Source: Verrucomicrobiaceae bacterium (lineage in GTDB: Bacteria > Verrucomicrobiota > Verrucomicrobiia > Verrucomicrobiales > Verrucomicrobiaceae). Taken from it: DNA of 64,000 bases. Below are positions 41,721 through 51,131 of this stretch, one piece after another (positions within the stretch are counted from its first letter, which is position 1; every line of letters starts with the position of its first letter). The stretch lies in assembly GCA_027490195.1 (NCBI GenBank), contig JAIXYN010000022.1, positions 1 through 64,000 on the forward strand, in the 5' to 3' direction. Under the pieces are notes generated by a model, which worked only from the letters and a program-made list of their open reading frames with translations, was not told the DNA's origin and made no database searches. Made by a program: the position numbers and the translations under genes.

Positions 41721-42851
41721 CTAGCCTTTCAGAATTCCATCAACAGTGGCCTGCAACTCGGCAGGGAATTTCGCATCATTGACCGTCTGGGTGCCGCTGG
41801 CCCCCTGCTCCACCCACCATTTAAGGAGGGCAGTTTCCTCCGGCGTGAGCTGGTCCTTGCCTTCCGGCGGCATGTGTTCGTCATCGCTGTCAGGCAGCAG
41901 GATGCGCACGATGCTGAGGCTGTCCTTCAAGTTTCCGGCCACGAAATTCTTGCCACTCTCGCCGCCCTTCATCGCCATTTCGTAGGTATCCATGCGGAGG
42001 TCGCCCTTCGACTTCTCCTCGCTGTGGCACTTGTTGCACTTGGCTGTGAGAACCGGGAGAATGACGTGCTGGAAGACGAGCTTTTCACCGCCACCAGGGG
42101 TGGGAGCGGGCGGCGGAGGCGTGGGGGCTTTGTCCATCGCCACTGGTTTGACCTCGGGCTTCACTTCCGCAGGTGGAGCGGGTGTGACTGCTGTCGTGGC
42201 TTTTTCCGGCTTCGGTTTTTCCACCAAACTCAGCAGCAACTTCTCAGTGGCCACCATTGGAGCTTTGAACCACTCAGGCGCATGCTCGATGAGGAATTTG
42301 TTCCCGTGGCTCATGTTGCCACCGAAGTGAGCACCGAGGCCCATGATGCCAAAACTGACGAAGTACACCGCGCGGTAGGCGTTCAGCAGTTCCATGCTGT
42401 TGCGGCCCATCCCCATGAGCCGGATCACCAGCGCGATCAACACACCCGCCGTGCCGAGCAACCCCATGGTCTGATGCAGGCTGAAATTACCGCCCACATA
42501 CCCGCCTTCGCGTGACAGCATGATGCCGGCAAACACCGCCAAAATCGCACCCGCCGAGCCAAGCACCAGCATCAGCAGTGAGGCTTCGCCAAACTTCTGT
42601 TCGCCGCGCCGGGTGGAGCAGATCAGTTCAAAAAAGACCAGTACACTCAGGATGCCCACCGGCAGATGCAGAAAGATGGGGTGGAAGCGGCCGATGAAGA
42701 GCACAAAGCTGGAGGCTTCGCCCTTGGGCGCGTCATACAGGGGCGGGAAGATCAGCAGACCGATTACATACACCACGATCAGAACAATCGAGGTGATCCA
42801 AGCGGCGGTTAACGATTTCGGTTCGTCGGTGTCAGGCGAATTCGAAGACAT
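41721..42851 (-). CDS. Membrane-anchored c-type cytochrome with DUF2231-like domain
   Basis: The 376-aa product has about five membrane helices in the first 200 residues (for example AAWITSIVLIVVYVIGLLIF, FHPIFLHLPVGILSVLVFF, LMLVLGSAGAILAVFAG) of DUF2231-like layout. A Pro/Lys/Ala linker follows, then a cytochrome domain with CNKCH, DDEHMPPEGKDQL (distal Met) and KWWVEQGA. It could take electrons at the membrane and pass them on. The ATG at 42851 is chosen because the long upstream extension is not protein-like. A run of ten C on its coding strand sits 18 bases before this start. Confidence 0.88.
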   Translation of the reverse strand: MSSNSPDTDEPKSLTAAWITSIVLIVVYVIGLLIFPPLYDAPKGEASSFVLFIGRFHPIFLHLPVGILSVLVFFELICSTRRGEQKFGEASLLMLVLGSAGAILAVFAGIMLSREGGYVGGNFSLHQTMGLLGTAGVLIALVIRLMGMGRNSMELLNAYRAVYFVSFGIMGLGAHFGGNMSHGNKFLIEHAPEWFKAPMVATEKLLLSLVEKPKPEKATTAVTPAPPAEVKPEVKPVAMDKAPTPPPPAPTPGGGEKLVFQHVILPVLTAKCNKCHSEEKSKGDLRMDTYEMAMKGGESGKNFVAGNLKDSLSIVRILLPDSDDEHMPPEGKDQLTPEETALLKWWVEQGASGTQTVNDAKFPAELQATVDGILKG

Positions 42852-42869
42852 GTGATAAAGTTCGGGGTT

Positions 42870-42879
42870 GGGGGGGGGG
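42870..42879. promoter_or_regulatory. Homopolymer tract of ten G in the divergent promoter region
   Basis: Ten consecutive G on the forward strand lie 18 bases upstream of the cytochrome start (reverse strand) and in the 166-base spacer shared with the photolyase gene. Such tracts can slip during replication and change promoter or leader spacing. Confidence 0.5.
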
Positions 42880-43017
42880 AGGATGTGATATGGCGCTACT
42901 AGTAACGGCAGCCCAGCGAAATATTCATCATGAACCTGATGTTCGATGCTGTGAAGATTCACCCCGCCCTTTGTTCGATCCTGACCGTATCTTGCCCTTT
43001 CATCTCCACTTTTCTGC

Positions 43018-44424
43018 ATGCCCCGCACCGTTTTACACTGGTTTCGCCGCGATCTTCGCCTCACTGACAACACCGCTCTGCACCATGCCGCCAAGGCCGC
43101 AGACCAGGTCATTCCCGTTTATATTCTCAGCGATTGGAAGCAGAAGCACGGCTGGACCGGCCCGAACCGCCAGCAGTTCCTATGTGGCTGTCTTGACTCC
43201 CTGTCCAAAAATCTGACCACACTCGGCAGCCGCCTCATCCTGCGCAGCGGCAGCGCGGATGCCGAGCTAGAGCGCCTCATCCGCGAGACGGGTGCGGAGG
43301 CCGTGTATTTCAACCGCGACTACGACATCTTTGGCCGCGCCATGGAGGCCAAGGTCCAATCGCTCTGCGTCCGCCTCGGCATCGCGTGCCATTCCTACCA
43401 GGACAGCGTCCTTCACGAGCCCGAAACCGTCCTCACGGGTGGTGGGCTGCCATATCGCGTTTACACGCCCTATTCCAAAAACTGGCTCAGTCTGCCGAAG
43501 ACCGCGCCTCTGGGCCGCATCACCTCACTCGGCCCGCCAGCGGACGCCACCATCAGCAGCCTGCCGCCCCCTACGCTCGCGCACTGGGAATTGCCCCCCT
43601 GTAGCGCCCAGATCCCCGCCCCCGGTGAGCGCGCCGCACGTGATCGCCTGAAGCTCTTCATCGATTCGGGCATCCTCAACGGCTACGGCCCGCAGCGCAA
43701 CATCCCCGCCGGCCAGACCACCTCCCTGCTCAGCCAGGATCTGCGCTTTGGCCTCCTCAGCATCCGCGAAATTTATGAGCGCTGCATGGCCTGCACCACC
43801 GCCGCGCAGCCTTCCGTCCAGACCTATGTCAAAGAACTCGCGTGGCGGGAGTTCTACGTCGCCATCCTCTGGCATTACCCGCACGTCTTTGAGCAGGAAT
43901 TCGCCCCCGACTGGCAGGGGCTCCCCTGGCCAGGAAGCAAGGCGGATTTCCAGCGCTGGACCACCGGCACCACCGGCTTCCCCATCGTGGATGCCGGAAT
44001 GCGCCAGCTCCTGCAAACCGGCCTCATGCACAATCGCCTGCGCATGATCACCGCCATGTTCCTCACAAAAGATCTGCACTGCGACTGGCGCCTCGGTGAA
44101 GCCTTCTTCATGCAGCAGCTCGTGGATGGCGACAACGCCAGCAACAACGGCGGCTGGCAATGGTCCGCTGGCACCGGTGCCGATGCCGCCCCCTACTTCC
44201 GCATTCAGAACCCCTGGCTGCAAAGCGTCCGCTTCGATCCCGAAGGCACCTACATCAAGCAGTGGGTGCCGGAGCTCAAGCACGTCCCCGCCGAACTCCT
44301 CCATAAGCCCCCTGCCCCCGGCCTGCCTTTGGCCAAAGGCTATCCCCTTCCCATGGTCGATCACCACGAAGAACGCGACCGCTGCCTCGCTATCTTTGCG
44401 AAGCACAAGGCGGAGCGGGTGTGA
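43018..44424 (+). CDS. phrB: Deoxyribodipyrimidine photolyase
   Basis: The 468-aa enzyme repairs cyclobutane pyrimidine dimers with light. The N-terminal antenna-binding domain opens with TVLHWFRRDLRLTDNTALHHA. The FAD domain has ARDRLKLFIDSGILNGYGPQR, YVKELAWREFYVAILWHYP, GFPIVDAGMRQL, LHCDWRLGEAFFMQQLVDGD and NNGGWQWSAGTGADAAPYFR, all diagnostic for class I photolyases. Length is complete. It is divergent from the cytochrome genes and convergent with the permease gene (1 base apart). Confidence 0.95.
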   Translation: MPRTVLHWFRRDLRLTDNTALHHAAKAADQVIPVYILSDWKQKHGWTGPNRQQFLCGCLDSLSKNLTTLGSRLILRSGSADAELERLIRETGAEAVYFNRDYDIFGRAMEAKVQSLCVRLGIACHSYQDSVLHEPETVLTGGGLPYRVYTPYSKNWLSLPKTAPLGRITSLGPPADATISSLPPPTLAHWELPPCSAQIPAPGERAARDRLKLFIDSGILNGYGPQRNIPAGQTTSLLSQDLRFGLLSIREIYERCMACTTAAQPSVQTYVKELAWREFYVAILWHYPHVFEQEFAPDWQGLPWPGSKADFQRWTTGTTGFPIVDAGMRQLLQTGLMHNRLRMITAMFLTKDLHCDWRLGEAFFMQQLVDGDNASNNGGWQWSAGTGADAAPYFRIQNPWLQSVRFDPEGTYIKQWVPELKHVPAELLHKPPAPGLPLAKGYPLPMVDHHEERDRCLAIFAKHKAERV

Positions 44425-44425
44425 G

Positions 44426-45751
44426 TTAATTGTGCCTCAGCGCCTCCACCGGATTCATCATGGCGGCACGTCTTGCTGGATAAATCCCAAACGCGATGCC
44501 GGTGAGGACGGAGATGGAGAAGGCGAGGATGGGCGACCACATTTTGATGACGGTGGTGACACCGGCGAATTTGGTAACGGCCATGGGGATGCTGAGGCCG
44601 AGGGCCACGCCGAGGACGCCACCGACTCCGGCTAGAAGCACGGTTTCGATGAGAAACTGTACGACGATGTCGTTCTGCCGCGCACCGAGGGCGCGGCGGA
44701 TGCCGATTTCACGGGTGCGTTCGGTGACACTGGCGAGCATGATGTTCATGATGCCGATGCCGCCAACGAGGAGGGAGATGGCGGCGATGCTGCCGAGCAC
44801 GATGCTGAAGATCTGCTTGGTGCGCTCGGCCTGCTTCAGCAGTTCCACGGGGACGATGATGCGCCAGTCTTCCTTTTTGTGATTGCTGGTCATGAGGTGG
44901 CGAATGGCCTCGGCGCGGCTTTCCACCATCTTGACATCATCCACCCGGACCACGGCCTCATGAAACTGCACCTTTTCGGCTTCGAAACTGCCGGTGCGGA
45001 AGCGGAAGAACACCTCGCCATACTGATCCATGAGCGTGGCGAACGGGATCATGATCTGCGCCTGCGCATCCGCTGAAGGACTGCCGCCACCGGCATCCGT
45101 GCCCACCATCTGGCCTTCATCCTCAAGGATGCCGATGACCTTGTAGTAGAAGCCTTTCACCCGGACGGATTTGCCCACGGGTGAGGATAACTGGAAGAGA
45201 CGCGCGGCGACGGTTTGATTGATGACACAGACCGGGAGCAAGTCGTGCATTTCGAGTTCATTGAAAAAACGCCCCGCCAGAATGCGGCGGTTGCGCATCT
45301 CCGGATACACGGGCAGCACCCCCATGACGTGGCCGTCCACACTGCGGTCCAGATTCCAAATATTCTCCGAAATGTAGCGACTGGGCACCACGACGCGGAT
45401 GCCGGGCACCGTCTGGCGGATCTGCTCGATGTCACGCAGGGTGAGCCCGTATTCGCTGATCATGCTGCGCGATTCGCCGTTGGACCCCTGCCCGTCCGGT
45501 GGTTTGACGCTGTGCAGGATGATGTTCTGGCTGCCGAGCTTGCGGATCTGTTCCTGTGCTTCGTGGCTCGCGCCTTCACCAATGGCGAGCATGGCCACCA
45601 CGGAGGCCACGCCAAACACCACCCCGAGCGCCGTCAGAAAGGAGCGCAGCTTGTGCAGCCAGATGGTCTTGATGCCCAGAGAAAGGGTGCGCCACAGGTG
45701 CTGGGGCGAGGCGATGAGACGAAGTACAGGATGCGAGGCAAGGAAAGACAT
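44426..45751 (-). CDS. MacB-like ABC transporter permease (FtsX/MacB_PCD)
   Basis: The 441-aa permease has an N-terminal helix (KLRSFLTALGVVFGVASVVAML), a MacB-type periplasmic domain (about 60-290, with SEYGLTLRDIEQIRQTVPGI and YPEMRNRRILAGRFF), and three C-terminal helices of the FtsX type (SIVLGSIAAISLLVGGIGIMN; VTERTREIGIRRALGARQ). Members export peptides, lipoproteins or antibiotics, with a separate ATPase. No ATPase gene is adjacent, so the partner lies elsewhere. Confidence 0.9.
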   Translation of the reverse strand: MSFLASHPVLRLIASPQHLWRTLSLGIKTIWLHKLRSFLTALGVVFGVASVVAMLAIGEGASHEAQEQIRKLGSQNIILHSVKPPDGQGSNGESRSMISEYGLTLRDIEQIRQTVPGIRVVVPSRYISENIWNLDRSVDGHVMGVLPVYPEMRNRRILAGRFFNELEMHDLLPVCVINQTVAARLFQLSSPVGKSVRVKGFYYKVIGILEDEGQMVGTDAGGGSPSADAQAQIMIPFATLMDQYGEVFFRFRTGSFEAEKVQFHEAVVRVDDVKMVESRAEAIRHLMTSNHKKEDWRIIVPVELLKQAERTKQIFSIVLGSIAAISLLVGGIGIMNIMLASVTERTREIGIRRALGARQNDIVVQFLIETVLLAGVGGVLGVALGLSIPMAVTKFAGVTTVIKMWSPILAFSISVLTGIAFGIYPARRAAMMNPVEALRHN

Positions 45752-45816
45752 TCAGGGGTGCTGAATCATACGACCACAACCGCATGAAATTGCCACGATC
45801 TCACAGCAGGAGAAAA

Positions 45817-48800
45817 TCACTCCCCAGCCTGGACCCCGATCACCATCGGCTGCACTGGCGCGACAGCTGGCACAGGCTGCTTGACCTGGACGACAAAAGG
45901 AGGTGCCTCACCACCGATGATGCCGCCCTGGTCGAGATAGCGGTTCATGTCTGCCATGGCAGTTTCAAGCCGTGGATCATTCGCCTGCATGAAGGCACTG
46001 ACACGCATGGCAAGCGTGCGGCCATGCCAGGGAAAGGGCAGTCCTAGGCTTTCAATGGCTGCGAGCTGCTGCGGCACTTTGAGGTGCATGGCCATTTCAC
46101 AGCGCATGCCCAGCAGGCTGGTGCGTGCGACATTCACGGGATAGTCGCGCCCCAGTTTCTCAAAGATCACGAGGAAGCGCGGATCCTGCAGCACTGTTTT
46201 GGAGCGTGTTAGTTCGCTGAGGATCTCCACAGCCTCAGCTACCAGCGGAATTCGGCACCATGGCGACGTCATGAGGCTGTCGAGTCCCTGTTCAATGTGG
46301 ACAAGCACCTCTGCCGGCTGCTTCCGCACGTGACTGGCGATGGCCTTCAAGAAATGAGCATCTGCGGCAGAGAGCGTTTGAATGGCATCAATGGCTGCAA
46401 ACGCATCCGGCGCCCCTGTGCGTGCCTTGGCAAGCGCCTGAAGAATGCGGTCAGCCAGCACGGGTGCGGCTGGCATGGGGGCGGCAAGGTAACCGGCGTA
46501 ATTCTGCTTCCAGAACAGCTTCAAAGATTCCACCCGTCCACGAACCTCCGCAGGCGTGTCTGCCGAAAGCACATCGGCTGAGGCGGACTCCCACAGGCGC
46601 CCAGGCATGTGCACACGCTCAGCAAGGTAGAGCGGCATGTCGATGGCCGCATCGACCTTGGGCAGATAACAGCCGGCACGTGTGGCGGCGCGAGCGAGAT
46701 CGAACGAGCAGTTGGTGTGCTTGGCCACACTGCGGGCAAAGCTGAACTCGAGGCGGTTCATGTCATCGGTGTTCACCACTTTGGAGGAAGCAGCCAGTGC
46801 TGTGCAATACTCGCTGTTGGCGAGGCATCCGGTCAGGAAACCTTCGGCGCTGTCCGTTTTCCAAAAGCGCCGCAGCGCCTCGGCCATCGGCTCCAGTTTG
46901 ACACGCTTGCGCAGGGATTCGAGCTGCCAGGGAGCCTCGTCATTTGAGCAGATCAGCAGCATGTCCACGCTCTGCGTGGCCCAGACTTCCACTTTCGGGA
47001 AGACCTGGCGCAGCGTGCTGATGACGGTGGTGATGGTGCCTGGCTCGACTTCATACCCCTGCAACCACTGGCAAAAGATGCCGTTCTTGGTCAGGCGCTG
47101 GCTGGCATTGCGGTAGAACTCACGTGTGTAGAGATTGGCCACACCTGCCCGGCAGGGATTGGAGGGCTCGGAGACGATGAGATCGTAGTTCTCGCCTTTG
47201 GTCAGGAGGAACTCCCGCGCGTCTCCGGTAATGTTGTTAATGCGCGGATGCTGCATCGCGTTGCGGCTCACGGGATCAAAAAACTTCGCGACCTTGCGGA
47301 TTTCCTCTTCGAGTTCGAGGACATCCACCCGCTGCATGCCGGGAACATCTGCCAGCCAACCCGCCGTTGTGCCGGTGCCGAGCCCCACGACGCAGGCGTT
47401 CTGCGGATTCGGATGCAAAACAGCCCCCGTGATGCCCAGCATGACCTGCGTGGCGGCATCGCCCACGGCGGAGCCATCGCTCTTGCCATTGGTCAAAAAG
47501 GCATACTGCATACCGCCGACGACGGCCACGCTCGTCTCACGGCCATCATAGGCCTGAACCAGAGAGCGCTGGGCATTGCGCTGCCAGGTTTCCAGCCCCA
47601 GTGCAGTGCGGTACTGCTGTGAGACGCGTCCGTAGCCGATGGGCGTGTGCATCCACACCGCCGTAGGCCCCGTGGTGCCAAAGGCGAAAAATCCGCAAAC
47701 GAAGAGCGCTGCGAGAGCCATGCGGCCATTCCAGGTGAAGCGGGAGGCAAAGCTGCCTTCATCCCCCTCCTTGCGGCGAAGCTGCAGCCACAGCGATGCG
47801 GCGGACATCGCGGCCACCAGCAGCGCGGCGAGCAGCCAGCAGCCTTTCAATCCGAGGAGCGGCACGAGCAGGAAACCACCTAGCAACGAGCCGGTGATGG
47901 AGCCAAAGGTATTCCAAAGATAGGCACGCCCAAGCTGCTGCCCCACGCCTGCATTGCCACGGCCAAGCAATGATACAAGCAGCGGAAACTGGATGCCGCT
48001 GAGCAGAGAAGGCAGGAACGCCAGCGCCCCCATGACGACAGCCCAGCCCACGGCCATCTCTCCAAGGCCCAATCCGCGAAGGCTGTCATTCAAGATGAGC
48101 GCCAGATGCGCGATGCGATCTCCCAGCGCAAAGGGCAGCAAAATGGCAAGCGCCTGCAGGGCGGAGACGATGGTGAAGCCTGAAATACTTGGCTCCGCCT
48201 TTTTCAAAATCAGCGCATACAGCAGACCACCAATGCCCATGCCGGTGAGAACGACACACAGCACAAGACCAAACCCGTAAACCGATCCGCCAAGCAGCGG
48301 CGTGGAAATGCGATACCACACCAGCTCCGCGACGAAGAAGGTGAAACCGCTCATGAAAGCTGCGGCCAGCACGAAGGCGGCCGGTGCCTTGGCTCCCACT
48401 TTTTCCTCAGGTGCGTTTTCATCTGCCGGAACCAGCGGACGTGGCTCTTTTTCCTGAAACATTGAGATGGCACCCGCTGCGAGGGCGATGCCGAGATTGG
48501 CCAGCACGGCGATGGTGAGCGCCCCTTTGTTTCCCAGCGTTGGCAGCAGCCAGAAAGTGCTCAAGGCGGCCCCGCATACCGCTCCAGCGATGTTAATGCC
48601 GTAAAAGAAAGCGGTGGTCGAACGACGTGGATCGTCATCGCGCTGGGCGAATTTCATCGCCGCTGGCAGCGTGCCGCCCATCAGGAAGCAAGGGACTCCC
48701 AGCACCAGAGCCGTCATGAGCAATTGCAGACAGGTCGCCGGTGCGAGCCCCATTCCGGCGGTGCCTCCCGTCTTCAGGTACAATGAACGTGCCAGACCCA

Positions 48801-49101
48801 GAAGCGAGGGGGAGGCCACCGCTGCAATAGCGATGCCAACCTCAAGCCGGGCATAAAACCGAAAGGGCCGCCCCACGCGCTCCACCCAGGAGCCGAAAAG
48901 TTTGCCGCCAAAGCCGAGCCCCCCCATGAACACTGCCATGACAGCCGCGGCAGCCGGGGCTGCCCCGCCAAACACCAGCCGGAACTCACGCAGCCAAACC
49001 GTCTGATACACCAGCGAACAAAAGCCGGAGAGCATGAGAATCAGGGCCAAAGCTAACTGAGTCGTGCGAGTGCTGGAATGTGGAGAGGAGTCTGATTTCA
49101 T
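45817..49101 (-). CDS. Fused membrane/spermidine synthase-like protein with C-terminal extension
   Basis: The 1094-aa protein has about a dozen membrane helices in the first 470 residues (for example LALALILMLSGFCSLVYQTVWLREF), then a spermidine-synthase-like domain (about 480-770) with ACVVGLGTGTTAGWLADVPG, VDVLELEEEIRKVAKFF and GDAREFLLTKGENYDLIVSE (the aminopropyltransferase acid is followed by PSNP). A C-terminal extension of about 320 helical residues is not seen in most homologs. Such fusions are common in Planctomycetes, Verrucomicrobia and soil bacteria, and their substrate is unproven. It is the longer of two such proteins here. Confidence 0.85.
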   Translation of the reverse strand: MKSDSSPHSSTRTTQLALALILMLSGFCSLVYQTVWLREFRLVFGGAAPAAAAVMAVFMGGLGFGGKLFGSWVERVGRPFRFYARLEVGIAIAAVASPSLLGLARSLYLKTGGTAGMGLAPATCLQLLMTALVLGVPCFLMGGTLPAAMKFAQRDDDPRRSTTAFFYGINIAGAVCGAALSTFWLLPTLGNKGALTIAVLANLGIALAAGAISMFQEKEPRPLVPADENAPEEKVGAKAPAAFVLAAAFMSGFTFFVAELVWYRISTPLLGGSVYGFGLVLCVVLTGMGIGGLLYALILKKAEPSISGFTIVSALQALAILLPFALGDRIAHLALILNDSLRGLGLGEMAVGWAVVMGALAFLPSLLSGIQFPLLVSLLGRGNAGVGQQLGRAYLWNTFGSITGSLLGGFLLVPLLGLKGCWLLAALLVAAMSAASLWLQLRRKEGDEGSFASRFTWNGRMALAALFVCGFFAFGTTGPTAVWMHTPIGYGRVSQQYRTALGLETWQRNAQRSLVQAYDGRETSVAVVGGMQYAFLTNGKSDGSAVGDAATQVMLGITGAVLHPNPQNACVVGLGTGTTAGWLADVPGMQRVDVLELEEEIRKVAKFFDPVSRNAMQHPRINNITGDAREFLLTKGENYDLIVSEPSNPCRAGVANLYTREFYRNASQRLTKNGIFCQWLQGYEVEPGTITTVISTLRQVFPKVEVWATQSVDMLLICSNDEAPWQLESLRKRVKLEPMAEALRRFWKTDSAEGFLTGCLANSEYCTALAASSKVVNTDDMNRLEFSFARSVAKHTNCSFDLARAATRAGCYLPKVDAAIDMPLYLAERVHMPGRLWESASADVLSADTPAEVRGRVESLKLFWKQNYAGYLAAPMPAAPVLADRILQALAKARTGAPDAFAAIDAIQTLSAADAHFLKAIASHVRKQPAEVLVHIEQGLDSLMTSPWCRIPLVAEAVEILSELTRSKTVLQDPRFLVIFEKLGRDYPVNVARTSLLGMRCEMAMHLKVPQQLAAIESLGLPFPWHGRTLAMRVSAFMQANDPRLETAMADMNRYLDQGGIIGGEAPPFVVQVKQPVPAVAPVQPMVIGVQAGE

Positions 49102-49226
49102 GAAACTAAGTAATTAATATGCATTATATATAATTACCATAATCTCACAAGCGAAAAAGTTCAGGCTGGACCACATTGGCCATAAATACTGGATACAAAT
49201 CCAGATAGCTCCCTAGCCCTAAAGGC

Positions 49227-49937
49227 TTAGTTCAGCGCCTCGCGGGCCGACTGGAACAGGTAGTGGCCCCAGCCGTACTGGGTGTCTCCGTTCCAATCTG
49301 GATCGTAGTGCTGGCTCTTGAAGATGAAGCGTTCTGGATGCGGCATGAGGCCAAAGACACGGCCTGTGTCATCCTGCAGTCCGGCGATTGCATTCGTGGA
49401 GCCATTCACATTGGTCTCGTAAAGCAAAGCTGCATGGCCGGACTTCACGTAGCCCGCAGCAGCGTCGCCTTCCGTCACAAGACGACCTTCCGCGTGGGCC
49501 ACTGGAAGTTCAAAGTTCTCGGGCAACTTGCTGAGGTAGGGGCTGGCCTTGCCCTTGGTCTTTTTCAGGCCCACCCAGCGGCAGATGAACTTGCCGCTGG
49601 TGTTGTGAATCAGGCTGCCCTTCGGCAGGAGATCGAGCTGGGTCAGAATTTGGAAGCCATTGCAAATGCCCAGAGCGTAGCCGCCCTTGTCCACGAAGGT
49701 TTTCAACTGGTAACCGAGTTTCGATTTCGTGATAAGCTGGGCGATGCGGCCGGACATCACATAGTCACCATAGCTGAAGCCGCCGGAAAACACGATCATC
49801 TGCGCCTTGTCGAGTGAGCTGGCTTCCAGCAGGGCCACCGGCAGCACCTCCGCCGTGAAACCGGCCGCCTCCAAGGCACGTGCGGTTTCGGCATCGCAAT
49901 TGGTTCCGGGGAATTTGAGAAGAAGGGCGTGGGGCAT
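49227..49937 (-). CDS. purQ: Phosphoribosylformylglycinamidine synthase subunit PurQ
   Basis: PurQ is the glutaminase subunit that supplies ammonia to PurL in purine synthesis. The 236-aa product has LLLKFPGTNCDAETARALE, the oxyanion-strand VFSGGFSYGDYV, the nucleophile Cys in ALGICNGFQIL, and His/Glu in MPHPERF. Length is normal. The start at 49937 is set by alignment of the MPHALLLKFPGTNCD opening. No purL or purS lies in the window. The stretch 49102-49226 beyond it is AT-rich. Confidence 0.95.
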   Translation of the reverse strand: MPHALLLKFPGTNCDAETARALEAAGFTAEVLPVALLEASSLDKAQMIVFSGGFSYGDYVMSGRIAQLITKSKLGYQLKTFVDKGGYALGICNGFQILTQLDLLPKGSLIHNTSGKFICRWVGLKKTKGKASPYLSKLPENFELPVAHAEGRLVTEGDAAAGYVKSGHAALLYETNVNGSTNAIAGLQDDTGRVFGLMPHPERFIFKSQHYDPDWNGDTQYGWGHYLFQSAREALN

Positions 49938-50070
49938 GGTTGATCTAACCGCATCTAGGCGAAGCCGCCGCGGGATGCAACCAGACATCCATGCGCGCGA
50001 GGAAAGTCTCGACAAGCCTGCGGCTTGTCGCTATTTCGGATTTCCATCAATCCACCCTTTTTAGGACAAC

Positions 50071-50514
50071 ATGTCACTCGAAGACACCAGAAAACTCGAC
50101 TGTCCCAAATGCCGCCACTCCCAGCAGGTGGTCGTTTGGAGAACCCTCAATGTGGACGTCTCTCCGGAGGCCAAGAAGGATTTCTTCGATGGAAAAATCA
50201 ATGTATTCGCATGCGAACGCTGTGGCAACCAAGCGCAGATTGACATTCCTTTCATGTATCACGACATGAGGCGTCAAGTCTGCTCTCAGTACTACCCGTT
50301 GGAATCGATCAAAGATGTCAACTTCTTGAACCGCTTCAACAGCAATGCAGCCATTAACACCGCAATGCTGCCCGACTCCAATTTTCCAGACTACATTCGC
50401 AACCAGCATGTCGTTTTCGACATGGGTGAACTGCTGCGCTATGTCATGTTTCGGGAGAGGTTGTTTGACCACTACGCCTTCGCCCCCCCTCATAGTCTTC
50501 TTTCGGGAGACTGA
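50071..50514 (+). CDS. CpXC-domain protein
   Basis: The 147-aa product begins MSLEDTRKLDCPKCRHSQQV and has a second pair CERCGNQ, giving the CpXC pattern with two Cys pairs that likely bind zinc. The remainder (FMYHDMRRQVCSQYYPLESI, IRNQHVVFDMGELL) fits the family, whose function is unknown. An AGGA lies 4 bases before the start. It is followed by a coiled-coil membrane protein gene on the same strand. Confidence 0.88.
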   Translation: MSLEDTRKLDCPKCRHSQQVVVWRTLNVDVSPEAKKDFFDGKINVFACERCGNQAQIDIPFMYHDMRRQVCSQYYPLESIKDVNFLNRFNSNAAINTAMLPDSNFPDYIRNQHVVFDMGELLRYVMFRERLFDHYAFAPPHSLLSGD

Positions 50515-50605
50515 ATCCCAATCTTTTTTCTCCAGTCCCCCGCCACACCCCACCCGCTTTTTGCCCGGTTGCACACGACGGGGCATGCATTAGCTTTCGA
50601 CCGCC

Positions 50606-51118
50606 ATGTTTAAAGAACTCCTCTCTCCCCAGAACACCTTCATCTACGGCATCGTATTCTGTGGCATCTTCCTCGTGCAGTCCCTATGGGGCCACTGGAA
50701 GACCAAGCGCGAACTCAAGCGCTACAAAGGCATGCTCAGCGACAAGCTGGACCTCGACTCCAAGCAAAGCCAAGACATCAACAAAGAGCGCAACGCGCTG
50801 AAGCAGGAAAACGAAAACCTGCGAATGCAGGTCGCCCGCCTCAACGAGCGCCCCGACAACAAGATGCAGCGCGAGCTCGAAATTCTGGCCCGTGCCGAGA
50901 AACAGATGGTCATCAGCGCCCCTGGCTTTGCCCCGGCATGGGAGATGGCCAAATCGGCGGCTCTCGGCCAGCTTGAAAACGAGGAAAAAGGCCAGTCCTT
51001 CCCCCAGAAAATCTTCCGCAAACTGATCGGATCCGGCTCGGCGCAAACGAACGTCGCGCTGCCTGAATCCGCCGCCGCTGCCGCGAAAAACGGCGAAGCC
51101 ACAGCCTCCGCCGCCTGA
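50606..51118 (+). CDS. Membrane-anchored coiled-coil protein
   Basis: The 170-aa product has one N-terminal helix (FIYGIVFCGIFLVQSLW), then a charged coiled coil (about 33-105, with SQDINKERNALKQENENLRMQ), and an Ala-rich low-complexity C-terminus. No family is recognised. It ends 13 bases before dprA, so the two are probably co-transcribed. Confidence 0.75.
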   Translation: MFKELLSPQNTFIYGIVFCGIFLVQSLWGHWKTKRELKRYKGMLSDKLDLDSKQSQDINKERNALKQENENLRMQVARLNERPDNKMQRELEILARAEKQMVISAPGFAPAWEMAKSAALGQLENEEKGQSFPQKIFRKLIGSGSAQTNVALPESAAAAAKNGEATASAA

Positions 51119-51131
51119 GCCTCAGCGTGCA

